From positions 1 through 64,000 of the forward strand of contig CANKYZ010000006.1 in NCBI GenBank assembly GCA_947488325.1: a stretch of DNA of 64,000 nucleotides, written 5' to 3'. This document shows positions 34,408 through 44,041 of this stretch, piece after piece. Each line of letters starts with the position of its first letter. Position 1 is the first letter of the stretch. The position numbers and the translations under genes were made by a program. The notes below the pieces were generated by a model. That model saw nothing but the letters and a program-made list of their open reading frames with translations, was not told where the DNA came from and searched no databases. The DNA is from an uncultured Erythrobacter sp. (GTDB taxonomy: Bacteria > Pseudomonadota > Alphaproteobacteria > Sphingomonadales > Sphingomonadaceae).

Positions 34408-36846
34408 GTGAGCCCTGATCTTCCTATCCATGCCGTCTTACCCGATTTGCGGGAGGCTTTGTCTCGCATTGGCGCAGCGGTTCTGATCGCGCCGCCAGGT
34501 GCGGGCAAAACAACCGCTGTGGCTCCTGATTTGCTAGATGAGGAATGGTGTACGGGCCAGATCATCCTGACTTCACCGCGCCGTGTGGCAGCACGAGCAG
34601 CAGCGGAGCGGATGGCGGAAATTCTGGATGAAAGGCCTGGCGAGACAATCGGATATATAACCCGGCTCGACAGCAAGGTTTCGGGCAAGACCCGCGTCGT
34701 GATCGTTACCGAGGCAATCTTGGTCAACCGGCTGGTCGAAGACCCTGAATTACCCGGCGTCTCTGCGATTCTCTTTGATGAAGCGCATGAGCGGCATCTT
34801 GACAGCGATCTCGGCCTTGCCTTGGCACTAGAGACGCGCGACGTCCTGCGCGAAGATTTGCGTGTGTTGGTTATGTCCGCGACCATTGATGGCGCGCGCT
34901 TTGCCCGGTTGCTGGGTAAAGACATTCCAGTGGTTGAAAGTGAAGGGCGCAGTTTTCCGTTGGGAATAAAGTGGCTTGGTGCGGACCCTTCGCAGCGGAC
35001 CGAAGATCAGGTGACACGCGGTGTGATGACGGCTTGGCATGATGAGGCGAAAGGGGCGGGTGGCGACATTCTCGCCTTCCTGCCGGGCGTCGGTGAGATT
35101 GAACGAACACGCGAACTGTTGGAAGCAAAGCTGCCGGGGACGCCGATCTTGCCACTGCATGGGCAACTTGAACCGGTGGCCCAGCGCGTGGCGATCCGGC
35201 GCGATCCAGACGGGCGTCGGAGGGTTGTCTTGGCAAGCGCTATCGCCGAAACGTCGCTTACACTCGATGGCGTATCGGCGGTGGTGGATAGCGGTCTGGC
35301 ACGATCAGCGGAGTATGACCGTGCGGCGGGCACAACGCATCTGGTAACTCGGCGTGCCAGTCAGGCGGCAGCGGCGCAGCGGGCAGGGCGGGCGGCGCGT
35401 TTGGGACCGGGCATTGCCTACCGCCTTTGGGAAGAAGGCGGTCACCTGGGACGGCCCGAATTTGCACCGCCCGAGATTGTGAACGCCGATCTGACCGCGC
35501 TGATACTAAAACTTGCCAAATGGGGGGCCAGCGATCCGCAGGCGCTGCGCTGGCTGGATGCGCCGCCGGTTGCATCGGTGGCCGCGGCGCGGGCAAATCT
35601 AACCGCGCTCGGTGCGCTGGACGAACAGGGGCGAATTACGGAATGGGGTGATGCCATCGCCGCAATGCCGATGGCTCCGAACCATGCGGCAGCTGTGCTG
35701 CACGGTGCACGCTGTAGCTGCGGTGAGGAAACCGCGCGGCTGGTGATGTTGTTGCAGGAACGCGGGTTGGGTGGGCGAAGCGAGGATTTGGCGCAAAGAG
35801 TATCGCGTTGGCGCGGTGAGCGCTCCAAACGTGCAACCAGCGCGGCGCGGATTACGCAAGGCTGGTCAGAGAGTGCGGCAAAGCTGGTCACAGGCACATC
35901 TGGCCACGAGCTTGAACCGGCGGAATGTCTCGCACTCGCACGGCCCGATTTTGTGGCAAAACGCCGTGATGTAAGCGGCGGAAGCTGGCTGAGCGCGGGT
36001 GGGCGCGGGTTTCAGCTCGATCCAGCATCTCCCTTGGCAAGGGCGGAATGGATAGTGATCGGAGATGCACAGGGCCAGGCAAAGGGCGCGCGTATCACAG
36101 CAGGGGTCGAATTGAGCGTCACGCAGATCGAGACAGTATTTGCTGATCAGCTTCAAGAACGCACGACAGTCCGCTGGAATTCTGAGAAAAAACGTGCTGA
36201 GGCGCGCCGCGAAAGGCGGCTTGGTGCGATTGTCTTGGTAAGCGGTCCGGACCCAAAGCCTGACCCTCAGGTGTTTGAGGAAATCCTTGTAGAAAATGCT
36301 CTGGAGAGGTTGGGACATTATCTGCCCTCTGGTTTTCTCGAACGCGCGGAATTTGCGGAAATGGCGGCACTTTCGCATGACAATCTGCGCGAAAAATCTG
36401 CTTTATGGTTGACGCCGCTATTACAAGGTCGGCGCGATCTTGATGTCTCGCCGGGACGCTTTGCCAATGCCGTATTGGGATTGCTCGACTGGGACACGCG
36501 GCAAAGGCTCGAAGCAGCCGCGCCGACGCATTTCATCTCACCAGCGCAGACCAGTCACCGCATCGATTATAGCGGTGATGATGCGCCCAGTGTGGAGGTG
36601 CGAGCTCAGGCGCTGTTTGGTTTGGACCAACACCCGATGGTTGGCTGCACGCCGCTCTTGCTGAAACTCACCAGTCCGGGAGGAAAACCGGTCCAATCGA
36701 CCAGAGATTTACCGGGATTCTGGCGCGGGTCATGGGCGGATGTCGTCAAGGATATGAAAGGTCGCTACCCCAAACATCGTTGGCCGGATCAACCTTGGGT
36801 GGAAAAGCCAAGCCTGAAAACGAAAAACGCCTTCAATCGCAGTTAG
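34408..36846 (+). CDS. hrpB: ATP-dependent helicase HrpB
   Basis: An 812-residue DEAH-box helicase. Motif I is APPGAGKTTAV, motif II DEAH in LFDEAHERHLDSD, motif III VMSATIDG, and motif VI is in the AAQRAGRAARLGPG segment. The HA2-like and HrpB C-terminal domains follow. Length agrees with HrpB (about 810-830). The start is unclear: the frame is open upstream within the preceding gene, and I chose GTG 34408, 19 bases after its stop. ATG 34306 is an alternative. Confidence 0.92.
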   Translation: MSPDLPIHAVLPDLREALSRIGAAVLIAPPGAGKTTAVAPDLLDEEWCTGQIILTSPRRVAARAAAERMAEILDERPGETIGYITRLDSKVSGKTRVVIVTEAILVNRLVEDPELPGVSAILFDEAHERHLDSDLGLALALETRDVLREDLRVLVMSATIDGARFARLLGKDIPVVESEGRSFPLGIKWLGADPSQRTEDQVTRGVMTAWHDEAKGAGGDILAFLPGVGEIERTRELLEAKLPGTPILPLHGQLEPVAQRVAIRRDPDGRRRVVLASAIAETSLTLDGVSAVVDSGLARSAEYDRAAGTTHLVTRRASQAAAAQRAGRAARLGPGIAYRLWEEGGHLGRPEFAPPEIVNADLTALILKLAKWGASDPQALRWLDAPPVASVAAARANLTALGALDEQGRITEWGDAIAAMPMAPNHAAAVLHGARCSCGEETARLVMLLQERGLGGRSEDLAQRVSRWRGERSKRATSAARITQGWSESAAKLVTGTSGHELEPAECLALARPDFVAKRRDVSGGSWLSAGGRGFQLDPASPLARAEWIVIGDAQGQAKGARITAGVELSVTQIETVFADQLQERTTVRWNSEKKRAEARRERRLGAIVLVSGPDPKPDPQVFEEILVENALERLGHYLPSGFLERAEFAEMAALSHDNLREKSALWLTPLLQGRRDLDVSPGRFANAVLGLLDWDTRQRLEAAAPTHFISPAQTSHRIDYSGDDAPSVEVRAQALFGLDQHPMVGCTPLLLKLTSPGGKPVQSTRDLPGFWRGSWADVVKDMKGRYPKHRWPDQPWVEKPSLKTKNAFNRS

Positions 36847-36954
36847 ATTTGGATTACTGCGATGAAATGAACTCGGCCGGCAAGTGGTCGCAGGCCTAAC
36901 CATGCACCCGCAGCGACGTGATCGTCGGATCACATGAGCGAGGAAACGAAAAAA

Positions 36955-37233
36955 ATGTCCGCACGAATTTTTCAGCAACCCAAAAGCGCGATGCAATCGG
37001 GCAAAGCCAAAATCGACACTTGGGTGCTTGAATTCGAGCAGAGCGAAGCGCACAAGCCCGACCCGCTAATGGGCTGGACCGGTAGCGGCGACACACAAGC
37101 GCAGGTCAAATTAGACTTCCCGACTAAAGATGCAGCCAAGGCCTATGCCGAAAAATACGGCATCGCAGCGCGCGTGCATGAAACTCCAGCAAAGACGCTC
37201 AAGCTCCAATCTTACGCCGACAATTTCAGATAG
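36955..37233 (+). CDS. NDUFS4-like complex I subunit (ETC complex I subunit conserved region)
   Basis: A 92-residue protein homologous to the accessory NADH dehydrogenase subunit NDUFS4/18 kDa, found in alphaproteobacteria and mitochondria. It has ARIFQQPKSAMQSGKAK at the start, a central PLMGWTGSGDTQAQVKLDF, and AAKAYAEKYGIAARV. It would sit on the peripheral arm of complex I. I chose ATG 36955, which is preceded by GAGG. ATG 36934 would add seven residues. Confidence 0.9.
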   Translation: MSARIFQQPKSAMQSGKAKIDTWVLEFEQSEAHKPDPLMGWTGSGDTQAQVKLDFPTKDAAKAYAEKYGIAARVHETPAKTLKLQSYADNFR

Positions 37234-37241
37234 GCCTCGTT

Positions 37242-37520
37242 CTATTCGATCAGGGTTAGCTCGCCGCGTTCATAGGCTTCGCGGCAATCGGTTGCATCCG
37301 CTTTGATGTCCTCTTCAAGCAAGGGCGTGCCCGTCATTCCCGGACCTTTGAAGCGTGGGTCGTCGCATTCATTATCATTTGACCACTCACCATCATCGGT
37401 TCCGAAATCAATGTTAGAAATGGGTGATCGCGATTCCAGTTCTTCTGGCGAAAGCGAGGCATTATCTGCGCCGCAGGCAGCGAGTGGGGCAATGGCGAGC
37501 ATAATGAGAATTTTTTTCAT
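37242..37520 (-). CDS. Small hypothetical lipoprotein
   Basis: A 92-residue predicted lipoprotein. The signal sequence MKKILIMLAIAPLAACG has the lipobox LAAC with Cys at about residue 16. The acidic mature part carries two further Cys (NECDDPRF and ATDCREAYERGE) that could form a disulfide. No known domain. It faces the NDUFS4-like gene tail to tail with 8 bases between stops. Confidence 0.75.
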   Translation of the reverse strand: MKKILIMLAIAPLAACGADNASLSPEELESRSPISNIDFGTDDGEWSNDNECDDPRFKGPGMTGTPLLEEDIKADATDCREAYERGELTLIE

Positions 37521-37597
37521 AAGCTTGATATACTCCTAGATATCAAAACATTCGTTAAACCTATTGAAAAAAATATGTCCACCGCCATAATAGTTGA

Positions 37598-37687
37598 CGG
37601 GAGTCGGGTGGACGTTTGCGTTCGCTCACCGGGTCAGATCCGGAAGGAAGCAGCCCAGGTGGATTGCGGCGGGTCGCTCGGCTCCTT
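37598..37687 (+). ncRNA. ffs: 4.5S RNA, signal recognition particle RNA (ends approximate)
   Basis: The universally conserved SRP RNA tip GGGTCAGATCCGGAAGGAAG (37631-37650), followed by CAGCCC, is present. Flanking sequences GGGAGTCGGGTGGACG and CGGGTCGCTCGGCTCC can pair to form the long hairpin, and CTTTT follows as a terminator-like run. It would bind Ffh and deliver membrane proteins to the translocon. Placement just upstream of dnaX is common in bacteria. Confidence 0.9.
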
Positions 37688-37772
37688 TTAGTTTGTGTGT
37701 TTTTGCGTTTCATCAGCGCATTTCCCCAATCACCGCCATGACAAACCTCGCGCAAGCGCCTAGCTTGCTGGC

Positions 37773-39566
37773 GTGACTGATTCCGATCCAAACCTGCCCG
37801 CAAGCGAAGCGGAAGATGCCCCGTCGGCTGCCGAACTCGAAGCAGCGGGGCAGAATTCGATGTTTGGCGACACTGCTGCTGCGCCGGAGACTGCACCAGC
37901 GCCTCCTTCTGCGGCAAAAGCACCAGCAGATGAAACCAAACAGCCCTACCGTGTGCTGGCGCGCAAATACCGTCCGCAAACTTTCTCTGAACTGATCGGC
38001 CAAGAACCAATGGTTCGCACGCTCGGCAACGCGATTGAGCGGGATCGGTTAGCCCATGCGTTTTTGATGACTGGGGTGAGAGGGGTCGGCAAAACCTCTA
38101 CCGCTCGCCTGATCGCTAAAGCGCTGAATTGTGTTGGTCTGGATGGCCATGGCGGACCGACGATCGATCCATGCGGGCAGTGTGAACCGTGTCAGGCGAT
38201 CGCCGAGGGACGCCATATTGATGTGATCGAGATGGATGCCGCATCCCATACCGGGGTTGATGACGTCCGTGAGATCATTGAACAGGTGCGCTATGCTGCG
38301 GTTTCGGCACGCTACAAAATCTACATTATTGATGAGGTTCACATGCTGTCGCGCAACGCTTTCAACGCACTGCTCAAAACGCTCGAAGAACCGCCCGCCC
38401 ATGTGAAGTTCTTATTCGCCACAACTGAGGTTGAGAAACTTCCGGTGACGGTTCTCAGCCGCACACAGCGATTTGATCTGCGGCGGATTCCTGCAGAATT
38501 GCTTGCCTCCCACTTCGGTAAAGTCTGCACCCTCGAAGGGGTGGAAGCGGATGAAGAAGCTTTGCGTATTATCGCTTCGGCGGCGGAGGGATCGGTGCGC
38601 GATGGCCTGTCTATCCTGGATCAGGCGATCGCTCACGCCGATATGGATGCGGACAGCAAAGTGACCGCAGAGCGCGTGCGCGACATGCTGGGCCTTGCCG
38701 ACAAGAGCGCTCAACGGCGGTTGCTGACGCATATGCTTGAAGGCGATGCTAAGGCTCTTCTGGCAGGAATTGACGAACAATATGCGTTGGGTGTTGAGCC
38801 ATTGGCATTGATGCGCGCGCTGATGGACTTGATCCACCGGATTACCGTTGCACAGGTTTCTGGCAGTGAGCCCGATGCGTCGAGCGAAGATGAACGCGCG
38901 GCACTGGCAGAATTTGCGACCAAATTGGGTGCGCCTGAATTACACCGTTTGTGGCAATTGCTGTTGAAGGGCCATGATGAAGTACGACAGGCACCTGACC
39001 CGCTGGTGTCGCTGCAAATGGCGCTGCTGCGCGTTTTGCACGCAGCTGAGCTTCCCGATCCCGGCAAACTGGCCAAACGGATTGAAGAATTGGCAAAGAA
39101 TGGCCCTGCGCCCACGAAAACTCAGCCTGGGAGCGATGTCGGTACAGGATCTACCAATGCTTCATCCACCAATGGGACTCTAGATTGGGAGGCACTGGTC
39201 GACCGGATCGACAATGGCGGGCAGCTTCGCGTGGCCCAGATGATGCGCGACCGTATCCGCGTGATCGAACTCGCGCCCGAACGGCTGATCTTTGAACAGG
39301 CTGACAGTTTTAGCGATGACCCAGTGCCCGACATCCGCGATGCGCTTTTCAAACTGACTGGCAAACGCTGGCTGGTCGAACGCGGTTCAGGCGAAGCGCA
39401 GTCGACATTGCGCGAGACCGCCGAAGCGGAAAGAAAGGCTGCGGGTGACCTGATCCGCGCAAACCCAATGGTCAAAGCCGCGCTTGAGGCATTTCCCAAT
39501 GCCGAACTGGTTGAACCGCAAGACAATGTAGCCCGCGCCACATCGTCGGGCGGCAAATGGAATTGA
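37773..39566 (+). CDS. dnaX: DNA polymerase III subunits gamma/tau
   Basis: A 597-residue clamp-loader ATPase. After an acidic, Ala-rich N-terminal extension (about 1-50) come RVLARKYRPQTFSELIGQE, Walker A GVRGVGKTSTAR, a zinc-binding set of four Cys (CVGLDGHGGPTIDPC then GQCEPCQ), the DEVHMLSRNAFNALLKTLEEP motif, and the sensor region. The tau-like C-terminal part follows. Start GTG 37773. dnaX-ybaB order is conserved. Confidence 0.96.
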   Translation: MTDSDPNLPASEAEDAPSAAELEAAGQNSMFGDTAAAPETAPAPPSAAKAPADETKQPYRVLARKYRPQTFSELIGQEPMVRTLGNAIERDRLAHAFLMTGVRGVGKTSTARLIAKALNCVGLDGHGGPTIDPCGQCEPCQAIAEGRHIDVIEMDAASHTGVDDVREIIEQVRYAAVSARYKIYIIDEVHMLSRNAFNALLKTLEEPPAHVKFLFATTEVEKLPVTVLSRTQRFDLRRIPAELLASHFGKVCTLEGVEADEEALRIIASAAEGSVRDGLSILDQAIAHADMDADSKVTAERVRDMLGLADKSAQRRLLTHMLEGDAKALLAGIDEQYALGVEPLALMRALMDLIHRITVAQVSGSEPDASSEDERAALAEFATKLGAPELHRLWQLLLKGHDEVRQAPDPLVSLQMALLRVLHAAELPDPGKLAKRIEELAKNGPAPTKTQPGSDVGTGSTNASSTNGTLDWEALVDRIDNGGQLRVAQMMRDRIRVIELAPERLIFEQADSFSDDPVPDIRDALFKLTGKRWLVERGSGEAQSTLRETAEAERKAAGDLIRANPMVKAALEAFPNAELVEPQDNVARATSSGGKWN

Positions 39567-39582
39567 ACAAAAGGACACCCCG

Positions 39583-39924
39583 ATGAAATCGATGGAAGAA
39601 ATGATGCAGGCGGCTCAGAAGGCTGCTGAGACGATCCAAAACCAAATGAACGACATGCAGGTGAAGCTCGACTCGATCGAAGTCGAAGGTGCGGCAGGCG
39701 GAGGCTTGGTAAAAGTGCGCGCAACCGCAAAGGGCCGCATTCTGGGCGTCAGCATTGATGACAGCCTGATGAAGCTGGAAGAAAAGCACATTGTAGAAGA
39801 CCTCGTCACCGCCGCATTTAACGATGCGCGTGACAAGTCTGACCGTGTGTCTGAAGAGCAAATGAAAGAAATGCAGGGTGGAATGGCGCTGCCACCTGGG
39901 TTCAATCTGCCGGGCATGGGTTGA
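39583..39924 (+). CDS. ybaB: YbaB/EbfC family nucleoid-associated protein
   Basis: A 113-residue DNA-binding protein. It has the family's helical start (SMEEMMQAAQKAAETIQNQ), a central GGGLVKVRATAKGRILGVSID and a C-terminal helix ending near a Met/Gly-rich tail. It lies 16 bases after dnaX. recR, the usual third gene, is not next. lon follows instead. Confidence 0.95.
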   Translation: MKSMEEMMQAAQKAAETIQNQMNDMQVKLDSIEVEGAAGGGLVKVRATAKGRILGVSIDDSLMKLEEKHIVEDLVTAAFNDARDKSDRVSEEQMKEMQGGMALPPGFNLPGMG

Positions 39925-40040
39925 ATTTAGCTCAGTATTGGGAGTTCACTGCTTCCAAAAGATCACCATTGCGGGTGGCGCACTCTCTACCCATATTCCC
40001 CCAAACGGCGCGTCCCAATGATGGCCTCGGATAACACAAC

Positions 40041-42461
40041 ATGACTCAGCATTTCCCACTTCTCCCATTGCGCGACATTGTCGTCTTTCCCGGCATGGTT
40101 GTGCCATTGTTTGTTGGACGCGATAAATCTGTTGCTGCTCTCGAAGCTGCAATGGAGGCGAGCAAGGATATCTTCTTGCTCGCACAGCTCGATCCTGCCT
40201 GCGATGATCCGGAGAGCGATGACCTTTACGATATCGGTGTGATCGCACAGGTGCTGCAATTGTTGAAGCTGCCTGATGGCACTGTGCGGGTACTGGTCGA
40301 AGGGACAGCGCGCGCTCAACTTTCGTCACTGCGCGAAGAGGGCGATTACGTCCTTGCCGAAGTTGCCATTGACGAACCTGAAACGGTTGCGGGCAGCGAA
40401 GTCACTGCCTTGATGCGCCAAGTGGTCGATCAATTTGGCGAATACACAAAGCTCAATAAGAAGATGGGGGAAGAGACGAATGTCGATCTGACTGACGTCG
40501 ATGATGCTGGAATGCTTGCGGATACAATTGCAGCATCGCTCAATGCCAAGGTATCAGACAAACAATCGCTGCTGACCGAAGCTAGCCCACTTAAGCGGTT
40601 GGAACTGGTGATGGCCTTTATGGAAGGCGAATTGTCGGTTCTGCAGGTTGAGCGGAAAATCCGTGGGCGGGTGAAACGCCAGATGGAGAAAACTCAGCGC
40701 GAATATTACCTCAATGAACAGCTTAAGGCGATCCAAAGCGAGTTGGGCGGCGGTGACGGTGATGAAGGTGATGAGATCATCGAACTGGCTGAGAGTATTG
40801 AGAAAATCAAACTTTCCAAGGAAGCAAAGATCAAAGCGAAAGCGGAGCTGAAGAAGCTCAAAGGCATGCAGCCGATGAGCGCCGAAGCGACGGTCGTGCG
40901 TAATTACCTCGATGTGCTTCTGGGTTTGCCATGGGGCAAAAAATCGAAGGTAAAGAAGGATATCGGCAAAGCGCAGGAAGTGCTCGATGCCGATCATTAC
41001 GGCCTTGAAAAGGTCAAAGACCGAATCATCGAATATCTCGCGGTCCAGGCTCGCACCAATAAGTTGAAGGGACCGATCCTTTGTCTTGTAGGCCCCCCCG
41101 GTGTCGGTAAAACTTCGCTTGGCAAATCAATTGCGAAGGCGACTGGCCGCGAATTTGTGCGGCAATCACTGGGCGGCGTGCGCGATGAGGCAGAAATTCG
41201 CGGCCATCGGCGAACTTATATCGGGTCAATGCCGGGCAAGATTGTCACCAATCTGAAAAGAGCAGGCACGAACAATCCTTTGTTCCTGCTCGATGAAATT
41301 GACAAGTTGGGCCAAGATTTCCGTGGCGATCCAGCATCGGCGTTGCTCGAAGTGCTTGACCCGGAACAGAACAACAAGTTCCAAGATCACTATCTTGAAC
41401 TCGATCTCGATCTGTCAAACATCATGTTTGTGACCACCGCAAACAGCCTTGATCTGCCACAAGCCTTGCTTGATCGGATGGAGATCATTCGTCTCGAAGG
41501 CTACACCGAGGACGAGAAAGTCGAAATTGCGACCCGTCATCTGGTTGCGAAGCAAGTGGAACAGCATGGCCTGACGGAAGGCGAGTTTGAACTGACTGAA
41601 GACGGGCTGCGCGATCTAATCCGCTATTACACTCGCGAAGCTGGCGTTCGCACATTGGAGCGAGAGATCGCACGGTTGGCGCGTAAGGCTTTGCGCAAAA
41701 TTCTTGAAAAAGAAGCAGCCAGCATCATCATCACACCCGAAAACCTCGGCGATTTTGCTGGAGTGCGCAAATTCAAGCACGGCATGAGCGAAGATGAACC
41801 ACAGGTCGGTGCTGTTACCGGCCTTGCCTGGACTTCGGTCGGCGGCGAGCTGCTTACTATCGAAAGCGTCACGACTCCTGGCAAGGGTGAGGTGAAAACC
41901 ACCGGCAAGTTGGGCGAAGTGATGCAGGAAAGTGTTGCTGCGGCATTTTCATTCGTGAAAGCGCGTGCGCCAACTTACGGGATCAAACCGTCGCTGTTTC
42001 ACCGAAAGAACATCCATATTCACTTACCCGAAGGCGCAGTGCCAAAGGATGGCCCAAGCGCGGGCGTGGGCATGGTGACTTCGATCGTATCGACCCTAAC
42101 GGGCGTGACGGTGCGGCCTGATGTCGCGATGACTGGCGAGGTGACTTTGCGCGGCCGCGTGCTTCCCATTGGCGGCTTAAAAGAAAAGCTTCTGGCGGCA
42201 TTACGCGGCGGTATCACCACAGTCCTTATTCCAGAGGATAACGTGAAAGATCTCGCCGAAATCCCTGAAAAGGTTAAGGAAGGTCTCGAAATTCTACCTG
42301 TAAGTCATGTCGACCAAGTGCTTGAACACGCGCTTACCGATATGCCTTCGCCTATCGAATGGACAGAGGCGGACGACCTCGCTTCTCAGCCAAGTGGTCA
42401 AAACCAGTCTAGCGCTGCGAGCAGTGATGGCTCAGGTTCGGACGTGCCAACCGCGCATTGA
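40041..42461 (+). CDS. lon: ATP-dependent protease Lon
   Basis: An 806-residue cytoplasmic protease that degrades damaged and regulatory proteins. The N-terminal substrate domain starts FPLLPLRDIVVFPGM. The AAA domain has Walker A VGPPGVGKTSLGKS, and LLDEIDKLG is the Walker B. The protease domain has the catalytic Ser in PKDGPSAGVGM and the Lys in LPIGGLKEKLLAA. The last about 30 residues are Ser/Gly-rich. hup follows, a frequent arrangement. Confidence 0.97.
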   Translation: MTQHFPLLPLRDIVVFPGMVVPLFVGRDKSVAALEAAMEASKDIFLLAQLDPACDDPESDDLYDIGVIAQVLQLLKLPDGTVRVLVEGTARAQLSSLREEGDYVLAEVAIDEPETVAGSEVTALMRQVVDQFGEYTKLNKKMGEETNVDLTDVDDAGMLADTIAASLNAKVSDKQSLLTEASPLKRLELVMAFMEGELSVLQVERKIRGRVKRQMEKTQREYYLNEQLKAIQSELGGGDGDEGDEIIELAESIEKIKLSKEAKIKAKAELKKLKGMQPMSAEATVVRNYLDVLLGLPWGKKSKVKKDIGKAQEVLDADHYGLEKVKDRIIEYLAVQARTNKLKGPILCLVGPPGVGKTSLGKSIAKATGREFVRQSLGGVRDEAEIRGHRRTYIGSMPGKIVTNLKRAGTNNPLFLLDEIDKLGQDFRGDPASALLEVLDPEQNNKFQDHYLELDLDLSNIMFVTTANSLDLPQALLDRMEIIRLEGYTEDEKVEIATRHLVAKQVEQHGLTEGEFELTEDGLRDLIRYYTREAGVRTLEREIARLARKALRKILEKEAASIIITPENLGDFAGVRKFKHGMSEDEPQVGAVTGLAWTSVGGELLTIESVTTPGKGEVKTTGKLGEVMQESVAAAFSFVKARAPTYGIKPSLFHRKNIHIHLPEGAVPKDGPSAGVGMVTSIVSTLTGVTVRPDVAMTGEVTLRGRVLPIGGLKEKLLAALRGGITTVLIPEDNVKDLAEIPEKVKEGLEILPVSHVDQVLEHALTDMPSPIEWTEADDLASQPSGQNQSSAASSDGSGSDVPTAH

Positions 42462-42622
42462 TGGGTTAAGGGCTCACCTACTTGCTGCGATTCGCGGCAG
42501 GATCACCAATTATCCTGGAATGCTGACCGGTCGGCTGGAGTTAGTTGCGTCTGAAGCGGGCTTCTATTCGTCGCAAATGCCGATTTTTGGCCGCAATCGG
42601 CGATTTTCCGGGAGAATTGCCT

Positions 42623-42651
42623 TTGACAGCTCTTCCAAAAAGGTCTCAATT
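42623..42651 (+). promoter_or_regulatory. Candidate sigma-70 promoter of hup
   Basis: TTGACA at 42623-42628 matches the -35 consensus exactly. TCAATT at 42646-42651 stands 17 bases further on as a moderate -10. It lies 65-93 bases upstream of the hup start, in the 254-base gap after lon. Confidence 0.5.
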
Positions 42652-42715
42652 TGAGGTCTTGCGGGAGATCTGATTCACAAATTTGGAATTAGAGTTAAAA
42701 AAGGGGAACGTAAAG

Positions 42716-42988
42716 ATGAACAAAAACGATCTTATCACTGCAGTCGCCGAGTCCAGTGGCCTTTCCAAAAACGATACAGCGAATGCCGTGGAGGGCGTTT
42801 TTGACGCGATTCAGAAAGCTCTGTCTAATGGAGACGAAGTGCGTCTGGTCGGGTTTGGGACTTTTGCAGTTGCAAAGCGCAAGGCTTCGATGGGCCGTAA
42901 CCCGCGCACCGGCGAACCAATGCCTATTAAAGCGTCCAACCAACCCAAGTTCAAAGCAGGCAAAGGCCTTAAGGATGCCGTCAACTGA
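42716..42988 (+). CDS. hup: DNA-binding protein HU
   Basis: A 90-residue histone-like protein that bends and compacts DNA. It shows MNKNDLITAVAESSGLSK, VRLVGFGTFAVAKRKA and the arm motif GRNPRTGEPMPIKA, ending in FKAGKGLKDAV. The frame is open to 42683, but ATG 42716 follows AAGGGGAA and gives the exact family length. Confidence 0.97.
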   Translation: MNKNDLITAVAESSGLSKNDTANAVEGVFDAIQKALSNGDEVRLVGFGTFAVAKRKASMGRNPRTGEPMPIKASNQPKFKAGKGLKDAVN

Positions 42989-43050
42989 TCGGGTGATTGT
43001 TGTCCGGCCGATTGACCGGCTTTTTGGCGTGACTATCGCGCCGAGTGCTT

Positions 43051-43090
43051 AAAGACCTCGCGTGCCAATTTTGGCAGGCGGGGTCTTTTC
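43051..43090 (+). terminator. Strong hairpin terminator after hup
   Basis: A 17-pair stem with one mismatch joins 43051-43067 to 43072-43088 around ATTT, followed by TTC. A smaller GCCG-CGGC hairpin with five T lies just before it at 43007-43025, so two hairpins act in series. The next gene is convergent, so both directions may be served. Confidence 0.8.
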
Positions 43091-43119
43091 ATTCGGGCCG
43101 CGCGTTAGAAGGAGCTTCC

Positions 43120-44013
43120 TTAACGCGACACATCGATAAGAGCCGTTGGTGCCGATTGAGTCCGGGGTGAGATATCCCACACCAGCTCTTCACCACGCGC
43201 GGTCTGCCTGCCGCCTTCGTCGGTGTTATTTGCACGGATAATGCCATCGGTGACGATGGTGAAAGCGCCATCGATAACCGGCATTTCTGGCAATTCGGGG
43301 TTGCCGTCCTCTCTTTCTCGTAAGGTAGCCATACCGGCAATTCCTGGCATTCCGCCCATCAGTGCACCCAGAGGGTTCGCTTCGCTTCCAGCGGAGAAAC
43401 CTGGTGCGTTGATGCGAACAATATCACCGTCGCGTAGGATGATCTGGACAAATGGGTTTGGCATTGGAAAGCCTTCGATGATGGGGAACATGAAGTCGTG
43501 GCTCAGCTCTCCGCTAACTGAATAACTCACATCGAATACGCCATCGCCCTTGTCCTCAACCCGTGTCCATCCTTCTTGCCGGAGCAGCAGTGCAGCGAGT
43601 TCAGCAGATGCCTCTGGATCGGAGGGATCGATCCCGCCCATCATTGCCGACATCTGCTCCGCTTTTTGGGCTGCTTCGGCTGCGCGCATCCCGGCATTGG
43701 CATCCCAAGCGGCGCGTTGATCCGTTAGCTCGGCTTCTGTGCATTCGCGGTCTTCATACGTTTTTGCATCGTAACAAGAATCGGCCATAAACTCGTCCGC
43801 CGCAGTCCCCATTTGGGCGAGGCTAGAAAGGCCGAGGAAGAATATCTCGCCTTCATAGGTGAAGGTAAATCGGTCTTCCTCTGTCAGAATTAATTCTGCG
43901 ACAAATTTCCCCGGAGTGATGAAGCAACCCGTCAAAAGCAGGGAAAGACCCGCCAAAAAAACTGTTGCTGTAAGCTGCGTCGATTTTTGCAAAGATGATC
44001 TTTGAATGTTCAT
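43120..44013 (-). CDS. Hypothetical lipoprotein
   Basis: A 297-residue predicted lipoprotein. The signal sequence ends LLLTGC with lipidation at about Cys30, giving a periplasmic or outer-membrane protein. The mature part begins FITPGKFVAELILTEEDRFTFTYEGEI and contains a central acidic helix and a GALMGGMPGIAGM low-complexity stretch. No known domain is recognised. The frame is open to 44307 within the methyltransferase gene, but ATG 44013 is the sensible start. Confidence 0.75.
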   Translation of the reverse strand: MNIQRSSLQKSTQLTATVFLAGLSLLLTGCFITPGKFVAELILTEEDRFTFTYEGEIFFLGLSSLAQMGTAADEFMADSCYDAKTYEDRECTEAELTDQRAAWDANAGMRAAEAAQKAEQMSAMMGGIDPSDPEASAELAALLLRQEGWTRVEDKGDGVFDVSYSVSGELSHDFMFPIIEGFPMPNPFVQIILRDGDIVRINAPGFSAGSEANPLGALMGGMPGIAGMATLREREDGNPELPEMPVIDGAFTIVTDGIIRANNTDEGGRQTARGEELVWDISPRTQSAPTALIDVSR

Positions 44014-44041
44014 AAATTCCGCTTCCCTAAGAAACTTCGTG

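Noticed and set aside
37561..38010. 149-residue minus-strand frame upstream of dnaX
   Set aside because: It overlaps the SRP RNA and the dnaX N-terminal region, is strongly Arg-rich and looks like an antisense shadow.
42307..42654. 115-residue open frame across the end of lon
   Set aside because: It lies out of frame within lon and its spacer, with no family resemblance and no good ribosome site.
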